Below are positions 8,728 through 17,071 of a stretch of 64,000 nt of DNA, piece after piece. The translations under genes were made by a program, and so were the position numbers. The notes below the pieces were generated by a model, which made no database searches, was not told the DNA's origin, and saw only the letters and a program-made list of their open reading frames with translations. The stretch is from assembly GCA_900552685.1 (NCBI GenBank), contig USAJ01000002.1:62001-126000 (forward strand). Reading direction: 5' to 3'. The DNA is from an uncultured Collinsella sp. (GTDB lineage: Bacteria > Actinomycetota > Coriobacteriia > Coriobacteriales > Coriobacteriaceae). Numbering within the stretch: position 1 is the stretch's first letter; every line of letters begins with the position of its first letter.

Positions 8728-8877
8728 TGACCAGGCAAAAACAGCGAGACACCAAGGATGGTGACGCCGATGATTCCGTAAACGAAAGCGAGAACCCGTC
8801 AGCGCGAGCAAGGTGCCTTGAAAGACGAGACTGCAACAAAAATGAGGCTGCCGATGACCAGGCAAAAACAGCGAGAC
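8728..8877 (+). repeat. Degenerate copy of the structured element, bounded by a 23-bp direct repeat
   Basis: A 23-bp direct repeat (core CCAGGCAAAAACAGCGAG) occurs at 8728-8750 and 8855-8877. Between them, 8801-8830 (AGCGCGAGCAAGGTGCC and on) closely matches the left half of the element at 11975-12120, without a full right half. It looks like a second, decayed copy next to the complete one that follows. No coding signal. Confidence 0.6.
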
Positions 8878-8980
8878 GGCGTCAGCTGAGTCGATTTGGC
8901 CCGAAAGAGGAGGGAGCACGCCTTATGGCGGCGACCGACGAATGAGCGACAAATCGGCCAGCTGACGCCGTCACAGCGTC
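8875..8980 (+). ncRNA. Structured repeat element, copy 1 (putative RNA)
   Basis: Outer stem 8875-8888 with 8959-8972 (14 bp perfect), second stem 8892-8898 with 8950-8956, and apical hairpin CGCC-TTAT-GGCG (8919-8930). The internal loop strands GAAAGAGGAGGG and CCGACGAATGA match copies 2 and 3 while the stems differ in sequence but keep pairing. It lies head-on against the 3' end of rnpB. The transcribed strand is unknown; plus is chosen from the purine-rich loop. It might correspond to a described Coriobacteria RNA motif, which I cannot check. Confidence 0.65.
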
Positions 8981-8988
8981 AACATAGT

Positions 8989-9352
8989 TGCTGAGTGGGC
9001 CTATAAGCCGGGTTCTGTCGTGAACGGTCATTTATCTTGTCTGCACGTTACCGTGCAGCTCCACGCACGCTACCCGAACGCGGACCGGGCCGGCCCATAG
9101 CGTTCCTATTCGCGCTTGCTCCGGATGGGGCTTGCCAAGCCGCCGTGTTGCCACGACGCTGGTGGTCTCTTACACCACCGTTTCAGCTTTTCCCTTTACG
9201 CCTTGCGGCGCAGGTGGGAGTCTTCTTTTCTGCGGCGCTTTCCGTCGGATCACTCCGCCCGGCCGTTAGCCGGCATCCCGCCCTCTGGAGCCCGGACTTT
9301 CCTCACGCGTACTGCAAGCAGCACATCGCGCGACCGTCTGGCCCACTCAGCA
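8989..9352 (-). ncRNA. rnpB: RNase P RNA, class A
   Basis: Catalytic RNA that trims tRNA 5' leaders. On the minus strand the conserved 5' part GAGGAAAGTCCGGGCTCC and the 3' end CAGAACCCGGCTTATAGGCC are both present. Helix P1 pairs 9341-9352 with 8989-9000 (12 bp), which sets the ends, about 364 nt. A -10-like TACACT at 9365-9360 lies just upstream of the 5' end. Length and order of conserved blocks fit bacterial type A. Confidence 0.95.
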
Positions 9353-9631
9353 GTGCAAGAGTGTAACACACCGTTGCCGCAGGCAATGGCACAACGCAAA
9401 CGCTCGACACGATAAACCAAGAACCGCCATGCGTTACAATGGTCCTGTCGATGGGCAACGTCGTCAGTCGAGACGCGACCGCGCTCCGCACCCCTCCGTC
9501 TACTCGGTGTGTTCCCGCCTCCTCCCCGAGGCGGGATGTCGGCATTTTTCATGCACCGACAACCCAATAGCAAACAGACAACCCGGGCAGCATTGCGCAC
9601 GGATAGCATCGCGCGCCTCAGCAGCAAATGC
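9353..9631. other. Gene-free stretch between rnpB and rpsA terminator
   Basis: No convincing ORF with a ribosome site in either direction. It holds the probable rnpB promoter at its left end and two hairpins: CCCGCCTC with GAGGCGGG (9516-9537), and TGTCGG with CCGACA around 9538-9563. The role of the hairpins is unknown. Confidence 0.5.
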
Positions 9632-9665
9632 AAAAAGGGACCCGTCCATTGCGGACGGATCCCTT
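9632..9665 (-). terminator. Intrinsic terminator of rpsA
   Basis: Arms 9635-9647 and 9653-9665 with one mismatch, followed on the minus strand by TTTTT. It carries the AAGGGAC core shared with other terminators in the window. Confidence 0.9.
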
Positions 9666-9689
9666 AAAACAAGTGATTGTCAAACCGAT

Positions 9690-10856
9690 TTACTCGGCGT
9701 CGGTCTCCTCGTCCTTCTTCTCGGAAGGAAGCGGGGTAACCTCGATCTCGACGCCCAGAGTCTCAGCAGCAGACTTCATGGACAGGGAGATGCGACGACG
9801 GTCGAGGTCGATCTCCATGACCTTGACCTGAACCTTGTCGCCCACGTGGGTGACCTGAGAAGGCTGGTCGACGTGCTTGTTGGCCATCTCGGAGATGTGC
9901 ACCAGGCCCTCGATGCCCTCGCCCAGGTCGACGAAAGCGCCGAACGGGACAAGCTTGGTCACAGTGCCCTCGACGATAGCGCCGACGGGGTACTTCTTGA
10001 CCAGTGCGCGCCACGGATCCTCGGTGGTCTGCTTGAGACCCAGGGAGATGCGCTCGCGGTTGAGATCGACGTCGAGAACCTCGACCTCGACCTCCTGGCC
10101 GACCTTGACAACCTCGGAAGGATGGTTGACGTGGTTCCAGGAGAGCTCGGAGATGTGGATGAGGCCGTCGATGCCGCCGAGGTCGACGAAGGCGCCGAAG
10201 TCGACGATGGACGAAACGGTGCCCTGGAGACGCATGCCAGACTTGAGCTTGGACAGGATCTCGGAGCGCTCGGCCTTACGGGACTCCTCGAGCACAACGC
10301 GACGGGAGAGGACGACGTTGTTGCGGTTGCGGTCCATCTCGATGACGCGGGCCTCGATGCGGGTGCCCATGTAGGAGGTAAGGTCCTTGACGCGACGGAG
10401 GTCGACGAGGGAAGCGGGCAGGAAGCCACGCAGGCCGATGTCGAGGATCAGGCCGCCCTTGACAACCTCGATAACTTCGCCCTCGACGTTCTCGCCGGAG
10501 TTGAACTTCTCCTCGATGCGGTTCCAAGCACGCTCGTACTCGGCACGCTTCTTGGACAGGACCAGACGACCGTCCTTGTCCTCCTTCTGGAGAACCAGGG
10601 CCTCGATGGGATCACCGAGTGCAACGATGTCTGCAGGGTTAGCGTCCTTGCGGATGGACAGCTCGCGGACCGGGATAACGCCCTCGGACTTGAATCCGAT
10701 GTCAACGAGCACCTCGTCATGCTCGATCTTAACGACAGTGCCGTTAACGAGATCGCCCTCATCAAAGTCGGTAATCGTACCGTCGATGAGGTTGTTCATC
10801 TCCTCCTCGTTGACATCGTCAAGAGAGAAAATGGACGAGTTCTGAATCTCACTCAA
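9690..10856 (-). CDS. rpsA: 30S ribosomal protein S1
   Basis: 388 residues with four S1 (OB-fold RNA-binding) domains at about 35-104, 121-186, 207-275 and 292-361; the third and fourth carry the classic VDFGAFVDLGGIDGLIHISE and FGAFVDLGEGIEGLVHISE. Four domains is the usual actinobacterial form (six in E. coli). It promotes mRNA binding to the 30S subunit. The start is TTG 10856 with AAAGGGG upstream; no ATG is available before the first domain. The acidic C-terminal tail (KKDEETDAE) is typical. Confidence 0.95.
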   Translation of the reverse strand: MSEIQNSSIFSLDDVNEEEMNNLIDGTITDFDEGDLVNGTVVKIEHDEVLVDIGFKSEGVIPVRELSIRKDANPADIVALGDPIEALVLQKEDKDGRLVLSKKRAEYERAWNRIEEKFNSGENVEGEVIEVVKGGLILDIGLRGFLPASLVDLRRVKDLTSYMGTRIEARVIEMDRNRNNVVLSRRVVLEESRKAERSEILSKLKSGMRLQGTVSSIVDFGAFVDLGGIDGLIHISELSWNHVNHPSEVVKVGQEVEVEVLDVDLNRERISLGLKQTTEDPWRALVKKYPVGAIVEGTVTKLVPFGAFVDLGEGIEGLVHISEMANKHVDQPSQVTHVGDKVQVKVMEIDLDRRRISLSMKSAAETLGVEIEVTPLPSEKKDEETDAE

Positions 10857-11171
10857 AGGTGGACCCCTTTCGAACTACGGGGCCCCGATTGCTAGGACCT
10901 ACAGAAGGGTGCGACAAGCACACAACGTTTAGGAACACTCGGGAGCCGACAGATACTAATGTGACGCTTATGCAATCACGTTCGTATAGGTTACGGGGAA
11001 ATCATTTCGATTTCAAGCGTGAACTGCGATTTTTTACTCGTATGGAGACTTTTTCGCAATCTTGTGGACGACCGTCTCCATAAGTTGACGATAGGCAGTT
11101 AGGCATACGGCTTTGCGGTAAAGTATCCGGAGCCAACGATTCTGGAACGATTTTTCGAGAAAGGTGCCCGC
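10857..11171. other. Divergent intergenic region, rpsA / HAD hydrolase
   Basis: 315 bp without an ORF that has a ribosome site. It must hold the divergent promoters of rpsA (minus) and the HAD gene (plus). Composition falls in GC around 10960-11060. Only weak promoter-like hexamers are visible (for example TTGACG at 11083-11088), so I do not place the promoters. Confidence 0.5.
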
Positions 11172-11930
11172 GTGCTCAAAGCAGTCGTTTTCGATATGGA
11201 CGAGACGCTTCTTAGCATCAACCTCAACGCGTTCATCCTTCGCTATTTTAAGGATGTCTCGTCGATGCTCGCGGATATCGGACGCCGCAGCCGCGGTGGC
11301 ACGATGGCACGCCTCGGCACCATCCTGGTCGACCTCAATGCCAATCGCCGCAGCGGCACGGACAACCGCACCAATCTTGAGTTTTACCGCACCGAGGTCG
11401 AGCGCCGATGCGGCATCTGCCTCTCCGATCCCCTCATCTACGAGGCGTTTACCTACTACGACCGCGAAGTGCTTCCGCACAAGAATGACGATGTCATCAA
11501 CGCCCACGCCATGCCGGGCGCACACGCCGCGCTTCAGGCCGTACAGGACGCAGGGCTGCGCTGCGCGCTCTTTACCAACCCCAGCTTTCCGCAGGGGGCC
11601 ATCGAGTGTCGCATGGGTTGGGGCGACCTGGCCGACGCCCCCTTTGAGCTCGTCACGCACATGGGAAACACCACCCGCTGCAAACCCGATGCCACCTACT
11701 ATCTCGAGCAGCTTCAGGTGATGGGACTCGAGCCGCACGAGGTCCTTATGGTGGGCAACGATCCCAAGCGCGACTTCCCCAGCCCCGCCTGCGGCATTCA
11801 AACTGCCTATGTTGGCCAGGGAAAACCCGGCCGAGCCACCTGGCACGGAACCATGGAAGACTTCGCCCGCGACTTTAACGCCGTAGTAGAAGCCTTCTAC
11901 GAACACCAAGTAGCCGACGAACTGTCATAG
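11172..11930 (+). CDS. HAD-superfamily hydrolase
   Basis: 252-residue cytosolic phosphatase-like protein. Motif I is DMDETL (nucleophile D8, acid D10), motif II is FTNP (T135), motif III lysine is K171 in CKPD, and motif IV is GNDPKRDF (195-202). All catalytic positions are present. An all-helical cap of about 100 residues is inserted between motifs I and II. Substrate not predictable. The start is GTG 11172 with GAAAGG 9 bp upstream. Followed by structured element copy 2. Confidence 0.85.
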   Translation: MLKAVVFDMDETLLSINLNAFILRYFKDVSSMLADIGRRSRGGTMARLGTILVDLNANRRSGTDNRTNLEFYRTEVERRCGICLSDPLIYEAFTYYDREVLPHKNDDVINAHAMPGAHAALQAVQDAGLRCALFTNPSFPQGAIECRMGWGDLADAPFELVTHMGNTTRCKPDATYYLEQLQVMGLEPHEVLMVGNDPKRDFPSPACGIQTAYVGQGKPGRATWHGTMEDFARDFNAVVEAFYEHQVADELS

Positions 11931-11969
11931 GACTCCTCGCTCCAAACAAAATAGCGTCGTAGGTTGAGC

Positions 11970-12120
11970 ATAAGTCAGCGAAAACGCCCCTAAGCGAGCA
12001 ATGTGCCTTGAAAGAGGAGAGCATAGGCCTTCTGGCCATGCCCGACGATTGAAAGGCAGATTGCCGCTTCGGGGCGTTTGCAGCGTCGACTGGTTACGCG
12101 GTTTGGTAAAACCGCGTAAC
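11970..12120 (+). ncRNA. Structured repeat element, copy 2, with 3' hairpin (putative RNA)
   Basis: Stem P1 11982-11996 with 12065-12079 (15 bp, one mismatch), then 11998-12001 with 12061-12064, P2 TGCCTT 12004-12009 with AAGGCA 12053-12058, and an apical hairpin 12021-12041 with a TTCT loop. A 12-bp hairpin with loop GGTA follows (12093-12120). Copy 3 has the same layout with different stem sequences (TGACGT/ACGTCA in P2), which is compensatory change. It occupies the gap between the convergent HAD and cyuA genes and its last hairpin abuts the cyuA stop. Confidence 0.7.
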
Positions 12121-13439
12121 TAGCACACTCGAGTCTTGCCGATCATGATGTTGAGGATCTCGACGTCGGTGTCTTTCATGCCCACACGGCCCACGTAGCC
12201 CATGCTGGCGATTGTCTGCTCGACGGTATCCTGGATCAGGCCCTCACCGGCGCGGAAGCCGCGACCCTGCATGGCCATATCGTGACCCAGAATCGCCGCA
12301 TCGACGGCAGCGGAAATCTTGGCGGCACAGCTTGCCTTGGCGCCATCGCACACGATGCCGCCCACGTTACCGAGTGTGTTCGAAACCGTCGCGCCAATCT
12401 GCTCGCGCGTGCCACCGCACAGCCAGGTAATTGCGGCACCGGCACCGCACGCAGCGCAAATAGCACCGCAAAACGCCGAGAGCGCACCGATATAGCTCTT
12501 GATATGCACAGCGATAAGATCGGACAGCATCACGGCGCGCACCAGGCGATCGTGGTCGCAGCGAAGGTATTCGGCATACTCCATAACGGGTAATGCACAG
12601 GTAATGCCCTGATTGCCCGAGCCGCACACAATGGCGACCGGCAGCGCGCAGCCGTTCATGCGGGCGTCAGATCCGGCGGCTGCACGGGCACGGGCACGAC
12701 AGGCGACGTCATCGGCACGAGCGCCCAGCAGCGTACGGCCCACCTCGGCACCCCAAGCGTGCGCCAAGCCCTCTGCGCTAATGGCGCCGTTCAGCTCGAT
12801 CTGACGCTCAACGGCAGCGCGAGCACCCTCAACATCGCCGTCCTCGATAAAGTCAATGATGGACTCGATCGACATGGGCGTGTCGGCGCTATCTGCCGCA
12901 CGCTCGGCCACCACGCGTTCTGCGCAGGCGGCACACTCCCCCGCCGACTTGCCGCATACCGGAATACCGTCGAGCGTATGGCACGTGACATTGGTGTGGT
13001 GGTCGGTAATCTCGACGACCGCGGTATGGCCCCCGGCTGTGGCAGTCACCTTGATGTAGAGGTTGGGCACACCCTCGACAAGCGACACATCGCAGTAACC
13101 GGCATCGGCGAGGAGCTCGGCCACGCGAGCACGGTCCTCGTCGTTAACGCTCTCGAGCACCTCGAGCGCGCTCTTGGCGTCGCCGCCCACGGCACCCAGC
13201 ACGGCCGCCGCTTCAATACCGTGCATACCGCCCGAGTTGGGCACGGTCACGCTCTTAACGTTCTTGATGATGTTGCCCGAGCAGGCGACATCCATATGAT
13301 CGGGTTCGCAACCGAGCGTCTGGCTCGCCAGCGCCGCTGCATAGGCAACGGCAATAGGCTCGGTGCAGCCGAGCGCACAGACAAGCTCGCGGTTCAAAAC
13401 ATCGCAAAACGCGGTATCACGGATGGAATCAGTAGGCAT
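12120..13439 (-). CDS. cyuA: L-cysteine desulfidase / L-serine dehydratase-like protein (CyuA, UPF0597)
   Basis: 439 residues matching the YhaM/CyuA family, which breaks L-cysteine to pyruvate, ammonia and sulfide with a [4Fe-4S] cluster. Candidate cluster cysteines occur in LGCTEP (24-28), and conserved segments include VCGSGNQG and GNVGGIVCDGAK near the C terminus. ATG 13439 has CAGGAGATACC upstream; the in-frame extension to 13613 passes through a promoter-like region and is rejected. Substrate specificity within the family (Cys versus Ser) is not resolvable here. Confidence 0.85.
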   Translation of the reverse strand: MPTDSIRDTAFCDVLNRELVCALGCTEPIAVAYAAALASQTLGCEPDHMDVACSGNIIKNVKSVTVPNSGGMHGIEAAAVLGAVGGDAKSALEVLESVNDEDRARVAELLADAGYCDVSLVEGVPNLYIKVTATAGGHTAVVEITDHHTNVTCHTLDGIPVCGKSAGECAACAERVVAERAADSADTPMSIESIIDFIEDGDVEGARAAVERQIELNGAISAEGLAHAWGAEVGRTLLGARADDVACRARARAAAGSDARMNGCALPVAIVCGSGNQGITCALPVMEYAEYLRCDHDRLVRAVMLSDLIAVHIKSYIGALSAFCGAICAACGAGAAITWLCGGTREQIGATVSNTLGNVGGIVCDGAKASCAAKISAAVDAAILGHDMAMQGRGFRAGEGLIQDTVEQTIASMGYVGRVGMKDTDVEILNIMIGKTRVC

Positions 13440-13463
13440 AGGTATCTCCTGTATATATATCGA

Positions 13464-13510
13464 ACTGGACTCTCGATAATAGTTAACTCTATTTATTTGA
13501 TAACAATGCA
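13464..13510 (-). promoter_or_regulatory. Probable cyuA promoter with AGTTAACT palindrome
   Basis: On the minus strand TTATCA, a 16-bp spacer and TATTAT form a sigma70-like promoter about 50 bp before the cyuA start. The spacer contains the palindrome AGTTAACT, which could be an operator. The region is clearly AT-richer than its surroundings. Confidence 0.45.
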
Positions 13511-13712
13511 TCAAAAACCGCAACCATGGTTCCGGCGGACGGCATTCAAGCACAAACTGACAGCATTCATTCATGAGAAGCCGGTCTTGTAGCCTGCTAA
13601 AGCGTTTGACCAAAAAACGCCCGAGCGTTTACGCAAAAGTCGCGCTATCATGCAGTCGAACGCGGTAAACACCTTTAGCATTTGCGCCGCACAGACCAGA
13701 GAGGAACCATCC

Positions 13713-14180
13713 ATGAAGATCGGTATCGGTAACGACCACGCCGCCGTCGAGCTCAAGAACATCATCTCCGAGCACCTGAAGGAGCGCGGCTGCGAGGTCG
13801 TGAACTTTGGCACCGACACCTCCGAGAGCTTTGACTACCCCATCGCCGGCTACAAGGTGGGTAAGGCCGTTGCCAACGGCGACGTCGACCTGGGCATCCT
13901 GATCTGCGGCACCGGCGTCGGTATCAGCCTGGCTGCCAACAAGGTAGAGGGCGTGCGCGCCGTCGTGTGCTCCGAGCCCTTCAGCGCCAAGCTCTCCCGC
14001 ATGCACAACAACACCAACGTGCTCGCCTTTGGCGCCCGCGTCGTGGGCTCCGAGCTCGCCAAGATGATTGTCGACGAGTGGCTCGACGCCGAGTTTGAGG
14101 GCGGTCGTCACGAGCGTCGCGTTAACCTCCTCAACGAGATCGACCACACGCGCGGCCTCAAGGTCGTCGACGAGGCCTAA
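13713..14180 (+). CDS. rpiB: Ribose 5-phosphate isomerase B
   Basis: Interconverts ribose 5-phosphate and ribulose 5-phosphate. 155 residues, the family length. Catalytic Cys is C65 in LICGTGVGISLAANK and the base-region RMHNNTNVLAFGAR (H98) is intact. N-terminal GNDHAAVELK matches the phosphate/substrate loop. ATG 13713 follows AGAGGAA. Divergent from cyuA; followed by a GC-rich terminator. Confidence 0.95.
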   Translation: MKIGIGNDHAAVELKNIISEHLKERGCEVVNFGTDTSESFDYPIAGYKVGKAVANGDVDLGILICGTGVGISLAANKVEGVRAVVCSEPFSAKLSRMHNNTNVLAFGARVVGSELAKMIVDEWLDAEFEGGRHERRVNLLNEIDHTRGLKVVDEA

Positions 14181-14207
14181 ACTACTCAGTGCCACAAGCT
14201 AACAGCA

Positions 14208-14245
14208 GGGGCCCGCTCGGAATTCATGTCCGAGCGGGCCCCTTC
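14208..14245 (+). terminator. Terminator of rpiB
   Basis: 14-bp perfect stem, arms 14208-14221 and 14229-14242, followed by TTC. The T-run is weak, but position right after rpiB and stem strength fit a terminator. Confidence 0.75.
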
Positions 14246-14258
14246 ATAGATTCTGGAA

Positions 14259-14293
14259 TAAAAGGGCGCCGCGGATGGAGTTCCGCGGCGCCC
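14259..14293 (-). terminator. Terminator of ndk
   Basis: 12-bp GC stem, arms 14264-14275 and 14282-14293, followed by TTTT on the minus strand. Confidence 0.85.
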
Positions 14294-14331
14294 AAGCCAC
14301 ACGCTAACAGCTTTAAGGAGTCAAAGCTGGT

Positions 14332-14736
14332 TTAGCCAAAGAAGCGCTTGATCTCGATCTCGGCGTTCTCCAGGCAGTCGGAGCCGTGAATCACGTTGGC
14401 GTTGACATCGACAGCGAAATCGCCGCGAATGGTGCCGGGGGCAGCGTCAAGCGGGTTGGTAGCGCCCATGAGGGTGCGCATCTTGGAGACAGCGGAGAGA
14501 CCGGAAACGACCATCTTGACGACCGGACCGCTCGTCATAAAGTCACAGAGACCGCCAAAGAAGGGCTTGTCGGCCAGATGGGCGTAGTGCTCCTCGACGG
14601 TAGCGCGCTCGAGCGTGGTCATCTCCATGCGCTCGATGACAAGGCCGCTACGCTCAATGCGAGCGACGATCTCGCCGATCTTGCGGTCGCGCACGGCGTC
14701 GGGCTTAATCATGATGAAGGTCTTCTCGATAGCCAT
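14332..14736 (-). CDS. ndk: Nucleoside diphosphate kinase
   Basis: Transfers gamma phosphate from ATP to NDPs through a phospho-histidine. 134 residues, family length. Active-site His is H117 in NVIHGSD; N-terminal FIMIKPDAV is canonical. ATG 14736 follows GAAAGG; a longer in-frame start at 14778 has no support. Apparently monocistronic, with a 384-bp upstream region holding possible operators. Confidence 0.96.
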   Translation of the reverse strand: MAIEKTFIMIKPDAVRDRKIGEIVARIERSGLVIERMEMTTLERATVEEHYAHLADKPFFGGLCDFMTSGPVVKMVVSGLSAVSKMRTLMGATNPLDAAPGTIRGDFAVDVNANVIHGSDCLENAEIEIKRFFG

Positions 14737-15036
14737 AAGGTAGCCTTTCAAGTAGGTTCGCGCGTGCCCAAGTCCCATTCCGGCACCCGCCTGGACTGCA
14801 TCGTAACAGAGTTTTAGCTGCTGTTAAACAAAAAGCTGTTTATTGAAACGTTGCAATTTATTGAAGCGTTCCATATGTGTCACTTCTGTTTCGAAGCCCG
14901 ATTAGAGTACCATCCGACTGTCCACCAACCGCACCGAGCAGAGCAGACGGTCGATTGCCGCCCGCGAACGTATCCCCTTCACAACCTGCCCAAAGGTCCT
15001 ACAGAAGTTCTCGACAAGCCCCTCCCCCATAGCAAC
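14737..15036. other. ndk upstream region with near-identical 14-bp direct repeats
   Basis: No ORF with a ribosome site. TTTATTGAAACGTT (14839-14852) is repeated with one change at 14857-14870. The first copy extends into TTGAAACGTTGCAA, a 14-bp near-palindrome like a LacI-family operator. The region is AT-rich and lies 100-135 bp before the ndk start. Confidence 0.45.
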
Positions 15037-15069
15037 AAAATACGGACGCCCACATCAGCAGGCGCCCGT
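15037..15069 (-). terminator. Terminator of argH
   Basis: 9-bp stem with one wobble, arms 15042-15050 and 15061-15069, followed on the minus strand by ATTTTGTT. Confidence 0.8.
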
Positions 15070-15120
15070 AAAGCGAAACCGATTTATCAATACATGGCCA
15101 AAACGGCTTCAGCCAAACCT

Positions 15121-16551
15121 CTACTTTGCCCCATGACCCATCTCGACGACCTTGGTCAGCGATCCAAACACGCCTTCGTCGGCCACGAGCTGTGCCTCGG
15201 CGCGCTCAAGCTGCACGGCAACGGCGGCAGGAGCGGTACCGCCCTCGGTCGTGCGCGCGGCGACAATCGAGGGGATGTCGAGCGCCTCGGTAATATCGCG
15301 CTCAAAGAGCGGGCTTGCCTCCTGGAACACCTCAAACGGCAGGTCTTCAAGATTGCAGCCGCGCTTCTCGCACATCAGGACCAGATGGCCCACCACGGCA
15401 TGTGCCTCGCGGAACGGCAGACCACGTTTAGCCAGGTAATCGGCAACATCGGTGGCGGCAAGGTGTCCCACGCCGCACTCGCGCGCCATGGCGTCCTCGT
15501 TGACGGTCCAAGTCGAAATCATACCGGCCATAACGGACAGGCACTGCATGAGCGTGCGAGCGGTATCGAGCGCGCCCTCCTTGTCCTCCTGCAAGTCCTT
15601 GTTATAAGCAAGCGGCAGGCCCTTCATGGTCACGAGCAGCTGCACCAAGTTGCCATAGACTCGGCCGCTCTTGCCGCGGATAAGCTCGGCAAAGTCGGGA
15701 TTCTTCTTCTGCGGCATGATGGACGAGCCAGTGGAATAGGAGTCGGAAAGCGTGATAAAGCCAAATTCGGAGCTCGACCACAGCACGATCTCCTCGGAAA
15801 GACGCGACAGGTGCATGGCCATGACGGAGCCGGCGTAATGCAGGTCGAGGAGGAAATCACGGTCGGAAACCGCATCGAGCGAGTTGGGAATCACACCCGC
15901 AAAGCCAAGTTCGGCAGCCGTCATCTGGCGATCGAGCGGATAGCTCGTACCGGCAAGCGCGGCAGCACCCAGCGGGCAGTTGTCAGCGGCATCAAAGGCG
16001 GCCTTCAAACGCGTAAAGTCGCGCGCGAACATCCAGGAATACGCCAACAGATGATGTGACAGCAGCACGGGCTGAGCATGTTGCAAGTGCGTGTAGCCCG
16101 GCAGAATCACCTTGCCGTACTTCTTGGCCGCATCCACCAGCACATGGCGCAGCTCAAGATTGGCCTCCATGAGCTCCTTGGCCAGCGCCTTGACGCCCAG
16201 GCGCGTATCGGTCGCCACCTGGTCGTTGCGCGAACGCCCGGTGTGTAAGCGCTTTCCGGCCTCGCCGATGCGGCGCGTCAGTTCGCTCTCGATGGACATA
16301 TGAATGTCCTCGTCGTTGATATCGAAGGTGAAGTTGCCGGCATCGATATCCCGTTCGATTCCGCTCAGACCCTCGGCAATCGCCCGCTCGTCCTCGGAAC
16401 TGATGATGCCCTGGGCCGCCAGCATCTTGGCATGCGCCTTAGAGCCGGCGATATCCTGCTTATAGAGGTGCTTGTCGACCGGCAGCGACGCGCCAAACTC
16501 CTGCGTGACCTCGGCCACGCCCGCCTCAAAACGACCGCCCCAAAGAGCCAT
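15121..16551 (-). CDS. argH: Argininosuccinate lyase
   Basis: Last step of arginine synthesis: argininosuccinate to arginine and fumarate. 476 residues. Fumarase/aspartase superfamily signature GSSIMPQKKNPD is at 275-286 (catalytic Ser loop), with TGRSRNDQ (104-111) and THLQHAQP (154-161) containing the other active-site residues. ATG 16551 is preceded by AAGGGG. It lies downstream of argG on the same strand with a small ORF between them. A hairpin after argG suggests argH may have its own promoter or be reached by readthrough. Confidence 0.96.
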   Translation of the reverse strand: MALWGGRFEAGVAEVTQEFGASLPVDKHLYKQDIAGSKAHAKMLAAQGIISSEDERAIAEGLSGIERDIDAGNFTFDINDEDIHMSIESELTRRIGEAGKRLHTGRSRNDQVATDTRLGVKALAKELMEANLELRHVLVDAAKKYGKVILPGYTHLQHAQPVLLSHHLLAYSWMFARDFTRLKAAFDAADNCPLGAAALAGTSYPLDRQMTAAELGFAGVIPNSLDAVSDRDFLLDLHYAGSVMAMHLSRLSEEIVLWSSSEFGFITLSDSYSTGSSIMPQKKNPDFAELIRGKSGRVYGNLVQLLVTMKGLPLAYNKDLQEDKEGALDTARTLMQCLSVMAGMISTWTVNEDAMARECGVGHLAATDVADYLAKRGLPFREAHAVVGHLVLMCEKRGCNLEDLPFEVFQEASPLFERDITEALDIPSIVAARTTEGGTAPAAVAVQLERAEAQLVADEGVFGSLTKVVEMGHGAK

Positions 16552-16669
16552 GGAACCGTCCCCTTTCTCCAAATACCAAAACAAGCGCCCAAAGTAATGC
16601 GCCATGTCGCTAAAGCGATTTTTCAACCGCTAGTTTTGCACATTCCCCACCGTGCACGGGGCCATGTAG

Positions 16670-16840
16670 CTAATTTGCAAAGAAGTGACGCGCCATGCAC
16701 TTGGCGCCCAACGTCTCCCTCCGAATATTGCCCTGCGATCCATCGATCCAGGCTTTCAGGCTCATGGGAACGTCCTCGACCTTTGCAGCATCGAACTCGG
16801 GCGCAAGGGCAAGCAAAGCATGCGCGATAGCATTGAACAT
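16670..16840 (-). CDS. Small protein of 56 residues between argG and argH, unknown function
   Basis: I do not recognise this protein. It starts MFNAIAHALLALAPEF, has a mixed amphipathic middle (MSLKAWIDGSQGNIRRET) and ends KCMARHFFAN. Support for a real gene: GAGGAG sits 9 bp before ATG 16840, codons are C/G-ending like its neighbours, and it lies on the strand of argG and argH. No signal peptide or membrane helix. It could be a short hypothetical gene in the arg locus; a role in arginine metabolism is only suggested by position. Confidence 0.55.
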   Translation of the reverse strand: MFNAIAHALLALAPEFDAAKVEDVPMSLKAWIDGSQGNIRRETLGAKCMARHFFAN

Positions 16841-16888
16841 AATGGATACTCCTCATATATAGGCACAGAGCCGCCAAATTGATAGAAG

Positions 16889-16918
16889 GAGCCCCGCCGG
16901 ACAACCCCGGCGGGGCTC
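16889..16918 (-). terminator. Hairpin downstream of argG
   Basis: 12-bp stem, arms 16889-16900 and 16907-16918, with only a broken T-run (CTTCT) on the minus strand. Probably a partial terminator between argG and the small ORF. Confidence 0.6.
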
Positions 16919-17071
16919 GGACTCAGCCGCAGACGCGGCATCATATATGCGGGCGGAACGTAGGGGCCACCGATGTTAAGAAGTGTCAGCAAGCATAACG
17001 AAAGGTAGGGACCCCGTGCGCCCGTTATGTATCACGCGGATGGGCCGCGCGGATACCAAGGGAAGGAGGCA

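Noticed and set aside
9429..10895. 488-codon plus-strand ORF antisense to rpsA
   Set aside because: It is the mirror of a conserved S1 gene in GC-rich DNA (Leu/Asp-rich, no ribosome site, no family motif); long antisense frames like this occur opposite most genes here.
13440..13613. N-terminal extension of cyuA
   Set aside because: It crosses a promoter-like AT-rich region and has no homology; ATG 13439 has a strong ribosome site.
16623..16904. 93-codon minus-strand ORF overlapping the small gene at 16670
   Set aside because: Different frame, no ribosome site and erratic composition; the 56-residue frame with GAGGAG is the better candidate.
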